Positions 10,951 through 22,626 of a stretch of 64,000 bases of DNA are shown here, piece by piece. The stretch is from Archegozetes longisetosus (lineage: Eukaryota; Arthropoda; Arachnida; Sarcoptiformes; Trhypochthoniidae). Where the stretch lies: assembly GCA_018873245.2 (NCBI GenBank), contig JAEMBT020000002.1, forward strand, positions 8,468,001 to 8,532,000, given 5' to 3'. Position numbers and translations under genes: made by a program. Under the pieces are notes generated by a model that was not told the DNA's origin, ran no database searches, and was given only the letters and a program-made list of their open reading frames with translations. Numbering within the stretch: position 1 is the first letter of the stretch; every line of letters begins with the position of its first letter.

Positions 10951-12879
10951 GCTTTATATAATATACTTCTGGCCGCATTGATATGACAATTCCACACTTT
11001 TTTTACAATTTGGGCAAACTTGAAAACGATGTGGAGACTGCGATGTTTTGCACACTTCATAACAGTTTGAACACAATTTGGTTGTCCTGTACTCATCAGT
11101 CAAATACATCACACAATGTTCTCTTCTTCTCAACAAGGCTTCATATAACTTTTTCAGTGGTGTCTTCACGTATCCTTTGATGAATGCAGGCACTTTGCCA
11201 TTTCCATACGCAATAAATGTTTTCTTGTTATTATTATTATTGTCACTATTGTCACGATTTTTGTCACTCTTCTCCTTTTTCCTCTCCTTTTTCTTCTCCT
11301 TTTTCTTCTGCTCCTCCTTCCTCTTCTTCCTCTTCCTCTTCTTTTTCTTTATGCCAACGATTTGATTGGCTTTTTGGTCCAAAACTTTGTGGGTTAAAAT
11401 AATTTTGTCCCATTTCAACTTTGAAACAACTTTTCTTGAAAACAAATGTTGTAGCTTTTCAAAGTGTTTCAAAGTAAATTCGGTGTATTGCAAGTAATCG
11501 TACCTTCTGCTGATCACAATGTTGGCCTCTTGTTCGATTTTTTCGCGATCACTTCTGACGGTGGTTAAGACATCTTCTGTTAACGATTTCAACTTCTTTC
11601 GGTGGAACTGCTTTGTGTCGAATCGAAACGATGAACTCTTGTAGAGATAATTCTTTTCATTGACCATTCCGTACATATATCTCGCTTCAGGATCGATCCC
11701 AACGAAACTTGAGAACTCATTATTGCGTAGACTGGAGCTCAAAGATGTTAGTTTATCATTTCCATCAGTCTTTGGTCTTACTTTTCTTTCCATATGTATC
11801 GAAACGTTGATACCATCCGTTGAAAAAGAGCCACCGAAGGTCTTATGTTGCTGGTAGTTTTCATATTTTTCAACATTGAAGAATGTGTTCCAATATTCCA
11901 CACAATTTTCGCGAAAATCGGCACTATTTCGATGTTCTCGATTCTCAATTAATGATAGTGATGATAATAAATCGTGTAAACCATCTGTAGTGTATAAGAT
12001 GTGCTTTCTACCAAATGAAAACACTGGGAATAGATTGAATGATTTGATCTGTTGTTGTCCTTCTGGTCTTGATGTGTCTCGAAAGTCGTTGAAAAACTTT
12101 TGCAGATTGAACAGAAAGTGGATGTATTGCCACCAACGACTTTCGAGATGTTCAAAAGTAAAGTTTCCATCCAAGTTGAATTCTCTTCTAAACTCGTCCA
12201 AATACAATTTTGATGAACTTCCACTTCACTTGTTGAACAAGGACTTGAGCAGATCATCCAAAGTCTTCTTATCCAGTGCAGGAAATTTGAACTTGAAATA
12301 TCTTTTCACTCGTGCAGGCATCTGTCTGATGATGTTGTTTTTGGCGTTGGTTTCCAAAGTTTTTGCTGCATTCTGAATTGGATAAGTTCGATATCTTCCA
12401 TTATAGAAGTCCTCCCTATAAAACGTTTTTCTTAAGTTTTCATATTCAGGGTCCAACTCTTTTTTCTTCCCTTGTAACTGGTAGAAGAATATTAGAAAGT
12501 CTAGCTTTTCGGTGATTGGATTAGAAGCAGAATTTGTGCATAATTTGCTGTAGTGAAAGTTGAATAAAATGGAGGCCTCTACCATCAATTGAGATATTTC
12601 GAGAACATCGTTGGTGATTGCAGAAATGATACGATTATTCCTCTTGAAAAATTTGTTGAGCCCACATTTGATGGTGTACGTCTCTGTGTGATATTCGATG
12701 TTGCCCATTCTTCGTTTTAGAGGAGGCTTATAGAAGTCACACTTGATACTTGATCTTCGAATGTGATCGCATTTGCCACAAGCTTTGCAGGATGTTGATG
12801 ATGATGTTGTTGCTATTGGTGGTGTTGCTGTTGGTGCTGATGTTGGTGTTGCTGGTGGCGATGGTGGTGGTGTTGACAT
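10896..12879 (-). pseudogene. Fanzor (TnpB-like RNA-guided nuclease), copy 1, probably decayed
   Basis: About 660 codons in three pieces. Codons from the ATG at 12879 run to an in-frame TGA at 12226-12228. The same frame continues from there through 10954. The last ~20 residues (ending at 10896) are in another frame. Features in order: Pro/Thr-rich N-terminus, a Cys/His cluster CKACGKCDHIRRSSIKC, a helical middle, RuvC-I FVGIDPEARYMYG, a Lys/Glu-rich stretch, the Fanzor-type YGNGK, and a zinc ribbon CSNC...CPNC. The RuvC-III-like NAARSILYK sits one frame away, after a run of seven A. Where the catalytic Asp is expected the codon reads His. The TGA might be removed by a 42-nt GT-AG intron in frame. 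Unless decoding is unusual, no active nuclease is made. Confidence 0.8.
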
Positions 12880-12891
12880 TTTGTTGACGAG

Positions 12892-13149
12892 CTAAATTTG
12901 AATTAAAATAAGTTTTTGGAATCGAAGAAATAATTTAGAAAAAGCAAAGTGCTGTGCGAGCGAAAGCATTCATTCTGTTAAGTATCGCTTAGCTTAAGTT
13001 AAAAAATTGTTCGCTCTGCCCAAAATTTATTATCATTGAAAGTATTAACTAGAAAGGCTAAAGCGCATTCTAAACAAAGTATTAAAAATTTATTTAATTA
13101 AATTTAATAACGCTTTGCATGAATAAAAGTATTTAACTTTTGCGTGCGC

Positions 13150-13244
<95 letters not shown>

Positions 13245-13371
13245 CCTCTCTTTCTTTCTTTCTATCTCTTTATGTCTCTCTGTCTTTCTCTCTTTCTCTG
13301 TCTGTGTGCGCGTCTCTCTGTCGCAAAGCTTTAGTTTTATAATAATAAAATGATTTAAAATTTGTTCTTAC
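12892..13371 (-). other. Probable 5' UTR intron of Fanzor copy 1
   Basis: In gene sense, AATAAAG|GTAAGAAC is a strong donor (first intron base 13371). CAAATTTAG| is an acceptor 13 bp before the start codon. Both sites are kept in copy 2. The 480-bp intron carries the GA/CT microsatellite. Splicing is inferred from consensus only. Confidence 0.55.
13151..13320. repeat. (CT/GA)n microsatellite inside Fanzor copy 1
   Basis: A nearly pure CT run of about 90 bp from 13152, followed by degenerate CTTT, TCTG and GTGCGC stretches. The equivalent tract in copy 2 is about 1.2 kb long. Open frames of Ser/Leu repeats here are artefacts. Confidence 0.95.
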
Positions 13372-13772
13372 CTTTATTAGTGACCTAAAGCCCAACGAAG
13401 CATAAAAAGCACGAATAGCACTGAAAGCACAAAATTCACAAAATTTACAAATAGCACAAAAAACAATGAGAAACTGATTATTTGACTAATAACATAAGAG
13501 ATGCTAAACTGTTTTGATAATGCACTGATCTAAACTGCACTGATCTAAACTACACTGATCTAAACTGCACTGTCTAGAACTGATTTAAAATCTGTATTAA
13601 ACAAAGAGATAAGATTTGATAAGAAAAAGTTTGCTTATGTTTGAAATTTCGCTCTAAAACCAAATTTCTTAAACGTAGTGCAATACTTCAATTTTGCTAA
13701 ACCTACCTTTTGGTCCATTTTATAGTAGAGATCAATGTTCCTAAAATAATACATTTGTCTCTAAAGGTTTAA

Positions 13773-14958
13773 AAATAGTTTGTAAAGTTTATACAAAGTT
13801 TACGAATCTTTCTCAGTCTCTTTGTTGAGAGTGAGTGAGTTCTCAAATATGATTAAAAGCTTGTGCTTCAACTTGAATCTCAAGCTTTTCATAAGACTAT
13901 CAGAAGATATTTGTCTCTAATCCATAAAACGAGTTCTGAGTCTTATCCTATTCCTAGCAATCACTGATTCTTAGCTGAAAATGAATTGTCGTCCAAATAG
14001 AAAATCACAAATTGATTGAATCACATGAAATAATTAGATGGAAGACCATTAGTTACAAGCTTATTGTTCAATAGTCGTAATACTGGGTGGTTTAGCTATG
14101 AAGATGATAATCTTAATTATATCTATCAGTTTTTATAGCTTCGATGAGTGGAGGATCTTGACTCATAATTGTTTAAAAGCTTCAATCTATTACTCATTTG
14201 AATATTTCTCTGACAACTAGGATCGAATTAGACTTATAACAAAATTAAAATAACTGTCATGATCAGTAATCCACTAATGTATTAACGAAATGCAATCTTA
14301 TATTCATTTGTTAAGTAACTTTACTTATCAAACTACCTAAATGATGGTTTCGTACTAGTTCTACCTAAATATTCAGTTGGGTTTTAGTATAGAATGACAG
14401 GTTGTATTTTTGCAAAGTGTTGATATTATGGACCCATACTTAATCTAATATATTAATAGTACAGAAATAAGTTGAGTTAGAGAGATGGTAGGATCTTATA
14501 TCAGTACATATTGTGACTATATAAACTACCATTCACAAAAGTGCACTAAACTAAAGCTTTAGTACAAACATCTTTTGGTTGCTGTGGCATCCAATTAATT
14601 TAGCTGACTGTTTTGTTCAAATCGCAAATTATGATCAATAGATACAGTTATAATTTAGTACTTCATGTCGTTACAATGAGAACTACTTAATTACTTTTTG
14701 AGAAGTCAAATTTTGATTAACTTTTATTCACAACAAATTCGCGTATTCAATGAGAGAATTTTTTAACTACGAATACATTAAACAGTTTAAATCAGACAAT
14801 AAATTATATTAGTTTTTATTACAAAATAAATGCTAATTTTGGTTAAATTCTTTGAAAATGAGTATCATATTGATTGGAAATTAAATAAAAAATCAACAAA
14901 AAAGTTTTGGTAAGTGGTAATAATGAGGTGAAACAAACAATATTTAACTAAATAGACA
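13773..14958. other. Intergenic, Fanzor copy 1 to P450
   Basis: AT-rich 1.2 kb including the 3' flank of the P450. I see no coding frame, RNA gene or repeat that I can support. Confidence 0.6.
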
Positions 14959-17775
14959 TTAACTTAAATTTCTTGGCACTGCGCAAACATGGAATGGCTT
15001 CGGTGCCATAGAAGCAGCCACAATACCCAATGCAAGCGGTGGTTCTTCATTGTGAGGGACACGTAGATCGAATTGTTGCAACAAACTTGACAGAAAGAGG
15101 AACACTTCCATTCTGGTTAACACATCTCCCAAACACATTCTTCTGCCTTTATTTAAGTAAAAGATAAAGTTTTTAAACAATTTTAACTTATTCGGTGTGA
15201 ATGAGCTGAAAAGTTGAAGATAAGTTGGACTTACCGACAGAGAAAGGTATGAAATGATCGGGTTTGTACACTTTGCCATCTCTTAAAAATCTTTTTGGCT
15301 CAAATTTTTCAGGTTCATCCCATAAATTAGGATCCATATTAATAGCATATAAATTTGGCAAGATATGAGTTCCAGCAGGAATTTTATATCCATGAAGATT
15401 AGAATCCCTATGGTAAGAATAGGGTAAGAATTGAGTAATTAGTTTAAAAGTTGTATAACGTTTGGAAAGCGTATTGTATTGAATAATGTTTGAGAGTTGT
15501 GCAGTGCTTAAAAAGTGTACAGTATTTGCATATAGTGCTTGTTGTGCGTGTAGTGTCAAAAAAGATTAAAAATTGACAGTGTTAGAGTGAGAGGAGACGT
15601 ACTCAAGAGTGGAGTGCGCATTGCCTAGTGCAATAACATTGCTTCTTCGCAAGACTTCCCAAAAAGTGGCTTCAGTGTAAGGCATAGAGCTCAAGTCATT
15701 CAATTCAGGCATTCGTTTGGTTCCAACGACTTGATCAATTTCTGATTGAATATTCTTCTGAACGTCAGGATTGATCATGAGAAAGAGGACCGCCCATTCT
15801 ATAGTACTCGTTACGTTCTCGAGTCCAGCGCTGAAAATATCATTCATTATTTGAATGAGTTGTTGTTCGGAAAAATACGAATCATGTCCAGCCTTTTTAA
15901 TCTTATCCTGTTGGACAAGATATGCGTCGACGAAGTCTCTGACTTGGTTGGGATCGAGTGTTCTTCTATGCTCATCAACAATATCTTTGAAGTATTTACT
16001 GGTTTCGTCTCTATTTTGCTTAATCTTCTGATAGGCATAATTGACTCCCGGCACAAATCGTAGAAATGGAAAGAAATTAACGGGCATTGCAAGTGTGAAA
16101 AGTCTGAAACCCTCTTCCATCAGTTCGAGTAGTCGGCGAAATGCTTTATCTTCCGAACTTTTGAAAGTCATACTCATAAGCAGTGATCCAACCACATTAC
16201 TTACTGCGCACGCCAGTAATGGTCTTATACGACACGGACGAGACTCACAAGATTTGAGATCAAAGAGAAAATCTTGTATTTGAGGCTAATATAGGATAAG
16301 TGAAAAGTAGTAGAAATCAAGACTATATTCTTCAATGTATTGCAAATAAATTAAATGTAAATTTAGTGTAAATTCAATCTGAATTTAATCTAAATTTAAT
16401 CTAAATCCAGAGTTTCAACTCCAAAAAGGCAACATATTAAAGTTATTGAATAATCTTAAAACATGTAATCAATGTCGTCCTTAATATGAATGGAAACAAT
16501 GGTAAGAATATAAGCTAAGTTGAACAATAAATACCCGAATTTTGTGTTCGAGGCAATTGCGACCCTGTAGGAGACTTTTAGCACCGAGTTTTCGCAAAAT
16601 AGTGTGTAGAAAAGCTCTTTGTTCCTTCCATAGGGCACCATCAGAGTTTACTATACCTATCGGATTTAATTATTTACGTTTTTATGCTTATTCAAACAGG
16701 AAAACTTTCATATAAATTACAATTTACTTCCAGGTAAACTCAACAATAACAAATAAGTTTTAAATCTTATTCACATAATGCACATCAGTTCTATCAAAGC
16801 TGCTTCTACTTCAGCTGTGCTCAACTTTTAAGCTTAATTGTGAGCACCTGTGCTCACTAGACAATTCAATATAATATTTCCGTTAACCAGATCTCTGCTA
16901 TCAACAAACTCATCATTTTACTGAAGCTGATGCTTCACTTCTGATCAAATACAGTTATACCTACTACTTTTCTCTGACCGCTAAGTATGGCCAGAATAAA
17001 GCTTTATTTTGCATAGATTATCAGTTCGAAACATTGCAAATCACATCAGTTACTGCAGTGCAGTATAACAAAGTATTACGAACTCATGTGTTCTTTGCAT
17101 CAGAGATTCGCTTGAAATTCTGCGTATTCTATGAGAGATTAGTATATTTTTATTTAAATTTTGGTTTCACTTAACTACTAAAGTTGTATATATCAAATTA
17201 CTCATATTTAACATTAGTACTTCGAAAAATCGACAGAAAATACTTAATTCATACAGTACTACAGGCTGTGAAGCAGTTATGAGAGAAATTCAGTACTTTT
17301 TGATAGTTTTTAATTCAAGAGTACTTCTTATCTGAACAAGTTATTGAAGAGAAATACAAACAAAAGTATCGAAAAGTATATATATAAGAGTAAAATAAAA
17401 TTAGAGTGAAAGATTTGACATACCATAACCCTGTAGAATCTTAGTTAGTTCAGTGTCAGGTCTACCAGAGAATACTGGCAGTCGAAATGCTTCTCTTATT
17501 ATAGAAGGATCATTAATAACAACAATACGTTTGCTTCCAAGAAAGATTTGATACAAAGGACCAAAACGTTTGGAGAGATTAGTGAGAGTGAAGTGAAAAT
17601 CATGTCCTAAAAAAGGCAAAAATCCAAGAAATGGGATGCCGAGCGGACCAGGCGGTAGAGGTAGTAGAGGTGATCGAATGATATACAAACGTACAAATAA
17701 TAATACTACAATAAATATGAGGCACAAGCGAACGGTGGGCAAAGTTGAGACCAGAATTGGGACCAGATTATTCAT
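14959..17775 (-). CDS. Cytochrome P450, CYP2 clan
   Basis: Five exons: 17424-17775, 16535-16656, 15603-16285, 15235-15407 and 14959-15146. They give 505 aa, a normal microsomal P450 length. Seen in order: an N-terminal membrane anchor (residues 15-35), the hinge PLPPGPLGIPFLG, the C-helix WKEQR, the I-helix SAGLENVTST, ExxR as EVLR, FEPKRF (the PERF region), and the haem loop FSVGRRMCLG with the Cys ligand, split by the last intron. P450s of this clan oxidise hydrophobic substrates such as ecdysteroids or xenobiotics; the substrate cannot be told from sequence. In the I-helix the usual (A/G)GxET has Asn in place of the Thr that normally helps oxygen activation. The first intron is long (767 bp). 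Confidence 0.93.
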
Positions 17776-20517
17776 TATAATAATACTGATGAGAGCTTAA
17801 GAGAAGAAAAAGTTGTCGTTTTATAAGAAACCTTGAATTTAGTTTGGATGAGATGTAGAAGTGAAGCACCAATTAGTGGCCCACCGGACAATAGTAAGGG
17901 ATAGGTTTGCAGGGCTTTTATATGAGCTGTGGTGGAAACTCGAAAACAGAGAAATAAGCCTTTGACAAAAATATTGATCATTTGTGCAGCACTGCCCCCT
18001 CATGCAAGTGGTGGCCCGCTATGTTTACCTGGTGTGGCTTCAAGCATATCATATAAAGTACAGTAGGTCTTTAGAGTGGATGCCCTAGAATTACCTGTCA
18101 TAATGCTCTCTATCAACATTATATTAATGTCGCACTATTATGGATGAATACTGATCAATCAGCAAAACCAATCAAGCCATAAATCCAGCAACACGTTTCT
18201 ACAGTCAACTCTCGCTTGTTTTGAACACCTTAATCCACTAGAAATTCACTTATTATAACCATTGTTCACTATATCCCATATAGTGTACAGAGTCTGCCAC
18301 CAAATCATTTTTCAAAAAGTGCACATAATAGTTGGTTGCTCACTATATCTCACTTGAGTATAGCGAGAGTAGACTGTAGATCTATTCCAATTACTAATTT
18401 GTTTATAATGCACACAATATCACCTGATTTTACAAGATTCGATAGAAGAGAACAAATCATAAAAGAATATTTTATGGAAAATGGACTATGATTAAAGTTG
18501 AGAATAGATTTGAAAATTAAAAAATACATAATTTAAATGAATTAATAAGTTTGCAAAAGTTAGTCTCGTAGCGTATTTCCTAGTTTTTTAGTAAGTCTTC
18601 CGGCCAGCCCTAACCTATAGCGGGCCAGTCATAGGTCGTTGAACTTTTCTGGCGTCTTAGACTACCTGTGAATCCAACTAATGTGTGTCAGTTAGACATA
18701 AGTTTAGGGATTTTTTTAGTCAATCTAGTCTTAAACCCTATTAGCATTTTCTATTTTTTAGATTATTTCCATTTCTCTAAACATAGAATCAAATAAAAAG
18801 TTTGTTTAAATTTCAAGTTCATTAACTGTTTTCCAAATAATCAAAAAACGTTATGAAAATTCAATTGTTTCAGTCATAGCTATGAGTGAAAGTTAGAGCT
18901 GATAGAAAGTTACACAAACGGTAATAGAGATGATAGAAAGTAATATAAAATTGACAAATAATATATTTATTGAAAGTGTTTAACATTGAGATAAGAGAAG
19001 TGTAGTGAATGAAGTGAATTTTAGATGTTTGTCATGTTAGGGTCAAGTTCAGACACGTAGTGATATTGAAAGGTTTTAGCGGAATCAAGTCAAAGCTAAC
19101 TGATAAACCTTTCATGAATCAAATGATTTTTTCAGAACCATTTCATTCACTTGTCCATTATATTAAACATTCACACGAATCTATGTTTTTAAGCCAATAA
19201 ACTAGTTGTGAATATCACCTAAGAATAAACATGATTTAGGAAATTATTTCCATAAAATTTCTATTAATGTCGTTTTTAAGTTATATTCAACTTATACGAG
19301 AAAAATAGAGTCTATCCAGTGTTATATCCAATACAACAATTAGCTACTGATATAATTAATAACCTAAATCTATCAAATTTTCGTTTATTACATTTTATCT
19401 AAAAATAACTCTAAAAATTAAGGTTCAAATCCTATATTTGTATTTCATTACAAATCCCTCCTCACTTAGATATTCACCACTAAGTTTCTCCGCGATAACT
19501 CTCTGCTTTATTTGATTCTTCTAAACTTGTCAATTTTTAATTTAAACCGCTCTTCACTTATTAAACTAATTAGACTTGAACGCAACATATTCAACGTAAC
19601 AACTCGAACTTACCTTATTTTCTAGCTTAACATTTATTAAGCATCACTTCAAGCTTTGTCGTTAGTATCAATTATTTTAATAAAATCTTCCAATAAGCAA
19701 ATCAATTGTACGTAGAGATACTTGAATTATATCTCTCGGTTTCATTGAAAACAATATCGAATGGACTTTTTATCTTGTAGACATTATATCGAGGTCGAGA
19801 TTACGACGTGTTTGATGCTTTGATTCAGTGCAAATGAATTTCATAGAAGTCTATTCTGGTAACTTTTGCTTTTAATATTCTCTCCATTCAATAGTATTGT
19901 AATTATTATATTTGTAGTGTGAATGTGTGCATTTTTTTTATAATTAAAAGCAAAATTTGTTTGAAAATGGCCGCAAGAAATTATTGAATGGAAAATTTTA
20001 ATAATTTCAGTTTGATTTCGTCAAACTTATCGACAAAGTGTGACAAAGTTTATCTCTGATTATAAGTCGGTTTTACGAAGGGGTTTTTTCATTTTCTAAG
20101 ATATTCATCATGATTATTGCCATATTCTACTTGGAAAACACGTTTGAGAGATTTTTTCTCGGTATTAAAGAAAAAAAAAGAGAAAACCTAAAGAACATCT
20201 TATCGTAACACATATTTGTTTGTTTCCAACTTTAGTTGCATTAATTTCAAATTCAGAAACTATTAATACGATAATTACTTTTCAAATTGTTTATGATATT
20301 AAAGCGATAGTTGAATCAAGAATTATTTTAGAACTTTAAGGGTAACTTTATTTTAGTTATTAACTAATAAAAAACAAATTAAAAATACTTGTTGGACAAA
20401 AGCGCCCGAGGAATAGATATTAAATTATGACTTATTTAGTAAGGGGTTTCCTTTACGATAGGTTAATAAACTTTAAAGTCTCTTCTTTACTGAATTACTA
20501 GAAGAGCGATCATTTTT

Positions 20518-20518
<1 letters not shown>

Positions 20519-20578
<60 letters not shown>
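20519..20578. repeat. (AG)n microsatellite
   Basis: About 57 bp of uninterrupted AG dinucleotides. Confidence 0.97.
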
Positions 20579-20580
<2 letters not shown>

Positions 20581-20845
20581 TGTGAGGATAGGTTAGTCAG
20601 ACGGAATTGGGGAACACTAGCTTAAAGGGATTTTAAAGGGATTTTCGAAAGCAAAAGAGGTGTTGGATGCGCTCCTCCTTGAAGTGAACCTATGACCTAC
20701 ACTAGACTAGCCAAGACTAGATAAGTAGAGTTGCGAAAGTAGCTTCAGTCCTCTAAAACGAATTTTCTTAACAAAACAATATATTTATTAAGAATTTCCA
20801 ATTAATTTTTCCTTATGTAAGATTGAGCTAAAATGGTGTTCGTAC

Positions 20846-20910
20846 GAGGTATACATATAGAGGTATACATATGAAGGTACTCACATTGAGGTATTCACAT
20901 GGAGGTTAGA
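20846..20910. repeat. Degenerate ~16-bp tandem repeat
   Basis: Four to five copies of a unit like GAGGTATACATAT with drift (tactcacat, tattcacat). Confidence 0.6.
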
Positions 20911-21271
20911 AGTATTCATATAGACCTATCAATTGGGACAGAATTGAATTCGAGTTTTAACGAGATCCATCTGAACAGAACCACAACAAGTTATCGAAGT
21001 TGAATATCTTTTTTCCTGTTTGATCGAACCGACAAGAGATTTTGAGTTCAACGACCCATAACTGAGCTAAAGAATGCTCACTCTATTTTTTACAGTATCC
21101 TATATTGTGGTATCTTTTCTTCACCTACTTGTCAGATGTTTTAGTGTCTCCCCTCGTCTAAAGTGAATGCATTTTATTTACAATAACCAAAATATTGATG
21201 GGTCAACAAGGAGTTACGGAAATGCACTCAAATCTCAGTCAAAACATTTTTGTAAACAAAATTTTTGCATC

Positions 21272-21400
21272 ATTCCCAAAGTCTAACAAATAATATCAGT
21301 TCTGACCAAACAATTCCCAAAGTCTAACAAACAATATCACTTCTGACCAAACAATCCTAAACATTATCACTTTTAACCAAACTATCCTAAAATCCTACCA
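21272..21400. repeat. ~41-bp tandem repeat, two good and one or two decayed copies
   Basis: The unit starts ATTCCCAAAGTCTAACAAA and ends with CTGACCAAACA. Copies at 21272-21312 and 21313-21353 differ at a few bases; shorter decayed copies follow. Confidence 0.8.
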
Positions 21401-22626
21401 AAACTATCTCTTTTCTATTCATTCCACTAAAATCTTCAAATTTGGGATAAATTAATCAAACTTTGGTCTGAAAAGAAAAGTTTAATGACTTTAAACAAAT
21501 TCTTCCTTTAAAAAATCAAATTCCTTTTAAATTGGAATGGATTTGAATTTCTTTTATCTCGTATAAGTTTGCGTTATTCAGAATGAGTTTCAGTTGAAAT
21601 AATTTGACGATTAATAAAATCAATTTGTTTATAGTAAGCATAAATTATTTAAACAATGCAAACATTGAGAAGTTAGGCAAAAGCATCAATCAAAATCTGG
21701 TCATCTATATGCGAATATTTATTTCAATTTTCTCATTTCAGGTGCATTTACCGATTAGCCAAATAAGTTGTTTTCCTCGATCTGATCCATTGTATAATTT
21801 AAGTTTTGAAATTATAGAAATTGTCAAAGAAGCAATGCATTGGCGCAGAAACTCACCTATATTTTATTTTAAATAACTTTCCCTATCACTTGACGAGATA
21901 TTTTAAAATTTGACAAAACTACTACTTAGTTTCCAGTTACTCGTGAGATAACTGCCCTTAAGTTAATTAAAATTCAAAGTTGGTTTTAGAAAAGCATAAT
22001 TTTCTGATACTAATTATAAGTTTATATAGTTACTAAACATTCGGAGTGGTTTTTTCAGCAACTTATAACTTGCTAAATTGCATTTAAACATTTAAGCTTT
22101 CACTCTATTTTGAGCTGGAGTTTGAATTGAGTATTCTTGTTTTATACTTTTACTAACGTTTTTTGTATAAAAACCTGAAATTATTTGAATTAGTAGATAA
22201 AAAGGTGCTATGATTGTGAAAACGCCTTACTATTGCTTGAATCGAACTTTATTTATACATTTTAATGGGAAAATTCAAGTTATTTCGAAATACATTACTT
22301 TAATGCATAAGTAATTAAATGCCAAATATTGATTAGATTTATAATAATTTTAATGATAAGAAGATAAATATTTACAAAACGAAAAGAATTTGTGTTAATT
22401 GATATTAATTGATATAATGGATAATATGTACCTTGAAGTTAAAGATGAGATAAAAATGGGTCACATCGTTAAACTTGCTCTCATGAAGACTAAGAAACTC
22501 CGTCATTAATCGGTCATTGACACGATTGGCAAACTTTCCCTTTTATTTCAGGTGAAACTTATCATAAAGTCATAAGACGCTCGTCGTCATCAAATTTATT
22601 ATTGGTGTTACACTTACCCAATAGAC

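Larger units (their letters stand above)
10808..13768 (-). mobile_element. Fanzor-carrying TTAA element, copy 1
   Basis: A 2961-bp element flanked by TTAA at 10804-10807 and 13769-13772. Its ends are imperfect inverted repeats of about 13 bp: CCGTTTACAGACC at the gene's 3' end, against an inverted CC(T)TTAGAGAC-type sequence at the other. TTAA duplication and 13-bp CCC-starting repeats are features of the piggyBac superfamily; no piggyBac transposase is present, so it would be non-autonomous. Gene-sense order is terminal repeat, three ~15-bp direct repeats (CAGTGCAGTTTAGAT type), non-coding exon, intron with GA microsatellite (12892-13371), Fanzor-like gene, then hairpin-rich 3' tail. A second copy lies inverted at 31599-35698. 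Confidence 0.85.
17776..22626. other. 4.8-kb stretch without recognisable genes
   Basis: I find no frame with family motifs or plausible splice structure. Contents: an (AG)n microsatellite at about 20519-20578, short degenerate tandem repeats at about 20846-20910 and 21272-21400, and otherwise AT-rich sequence. The 90-codon open frame at 21604-21876 has no features that support it. Regulatory DNA for the P450 or RSRC2 may be present. Confidence 0.6.

Noticed and set aside
11078..12376. Plus-strand frames across Fanzor copy 1 (e.g. 11876-12376), and their twins in copy 2
   Set aside because: They are antisense shadows of the Fanzor gene; their products have no family features.
10801..13772. 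Reading the Fanzor gene as a bacterial IS607/IS605 insertion or contamination
   Set aside because: It has eukaryotic carrier ends (TTAA), a spliced-looking 5' leader and a second copy in the same scaffold, so contamination is unlikely.
17775..17981. 68-codon frame just upstream of the P450 start
   Set aside because: No P450 similarity; the hinge and anchor are already complete from the ATG at 17775.
21604..21876. 90-codon frame in the 4.8-kb gene-poor stretch
   Set aside because: Low-complexity AT-rich translation with no motif and no supporting splice context.
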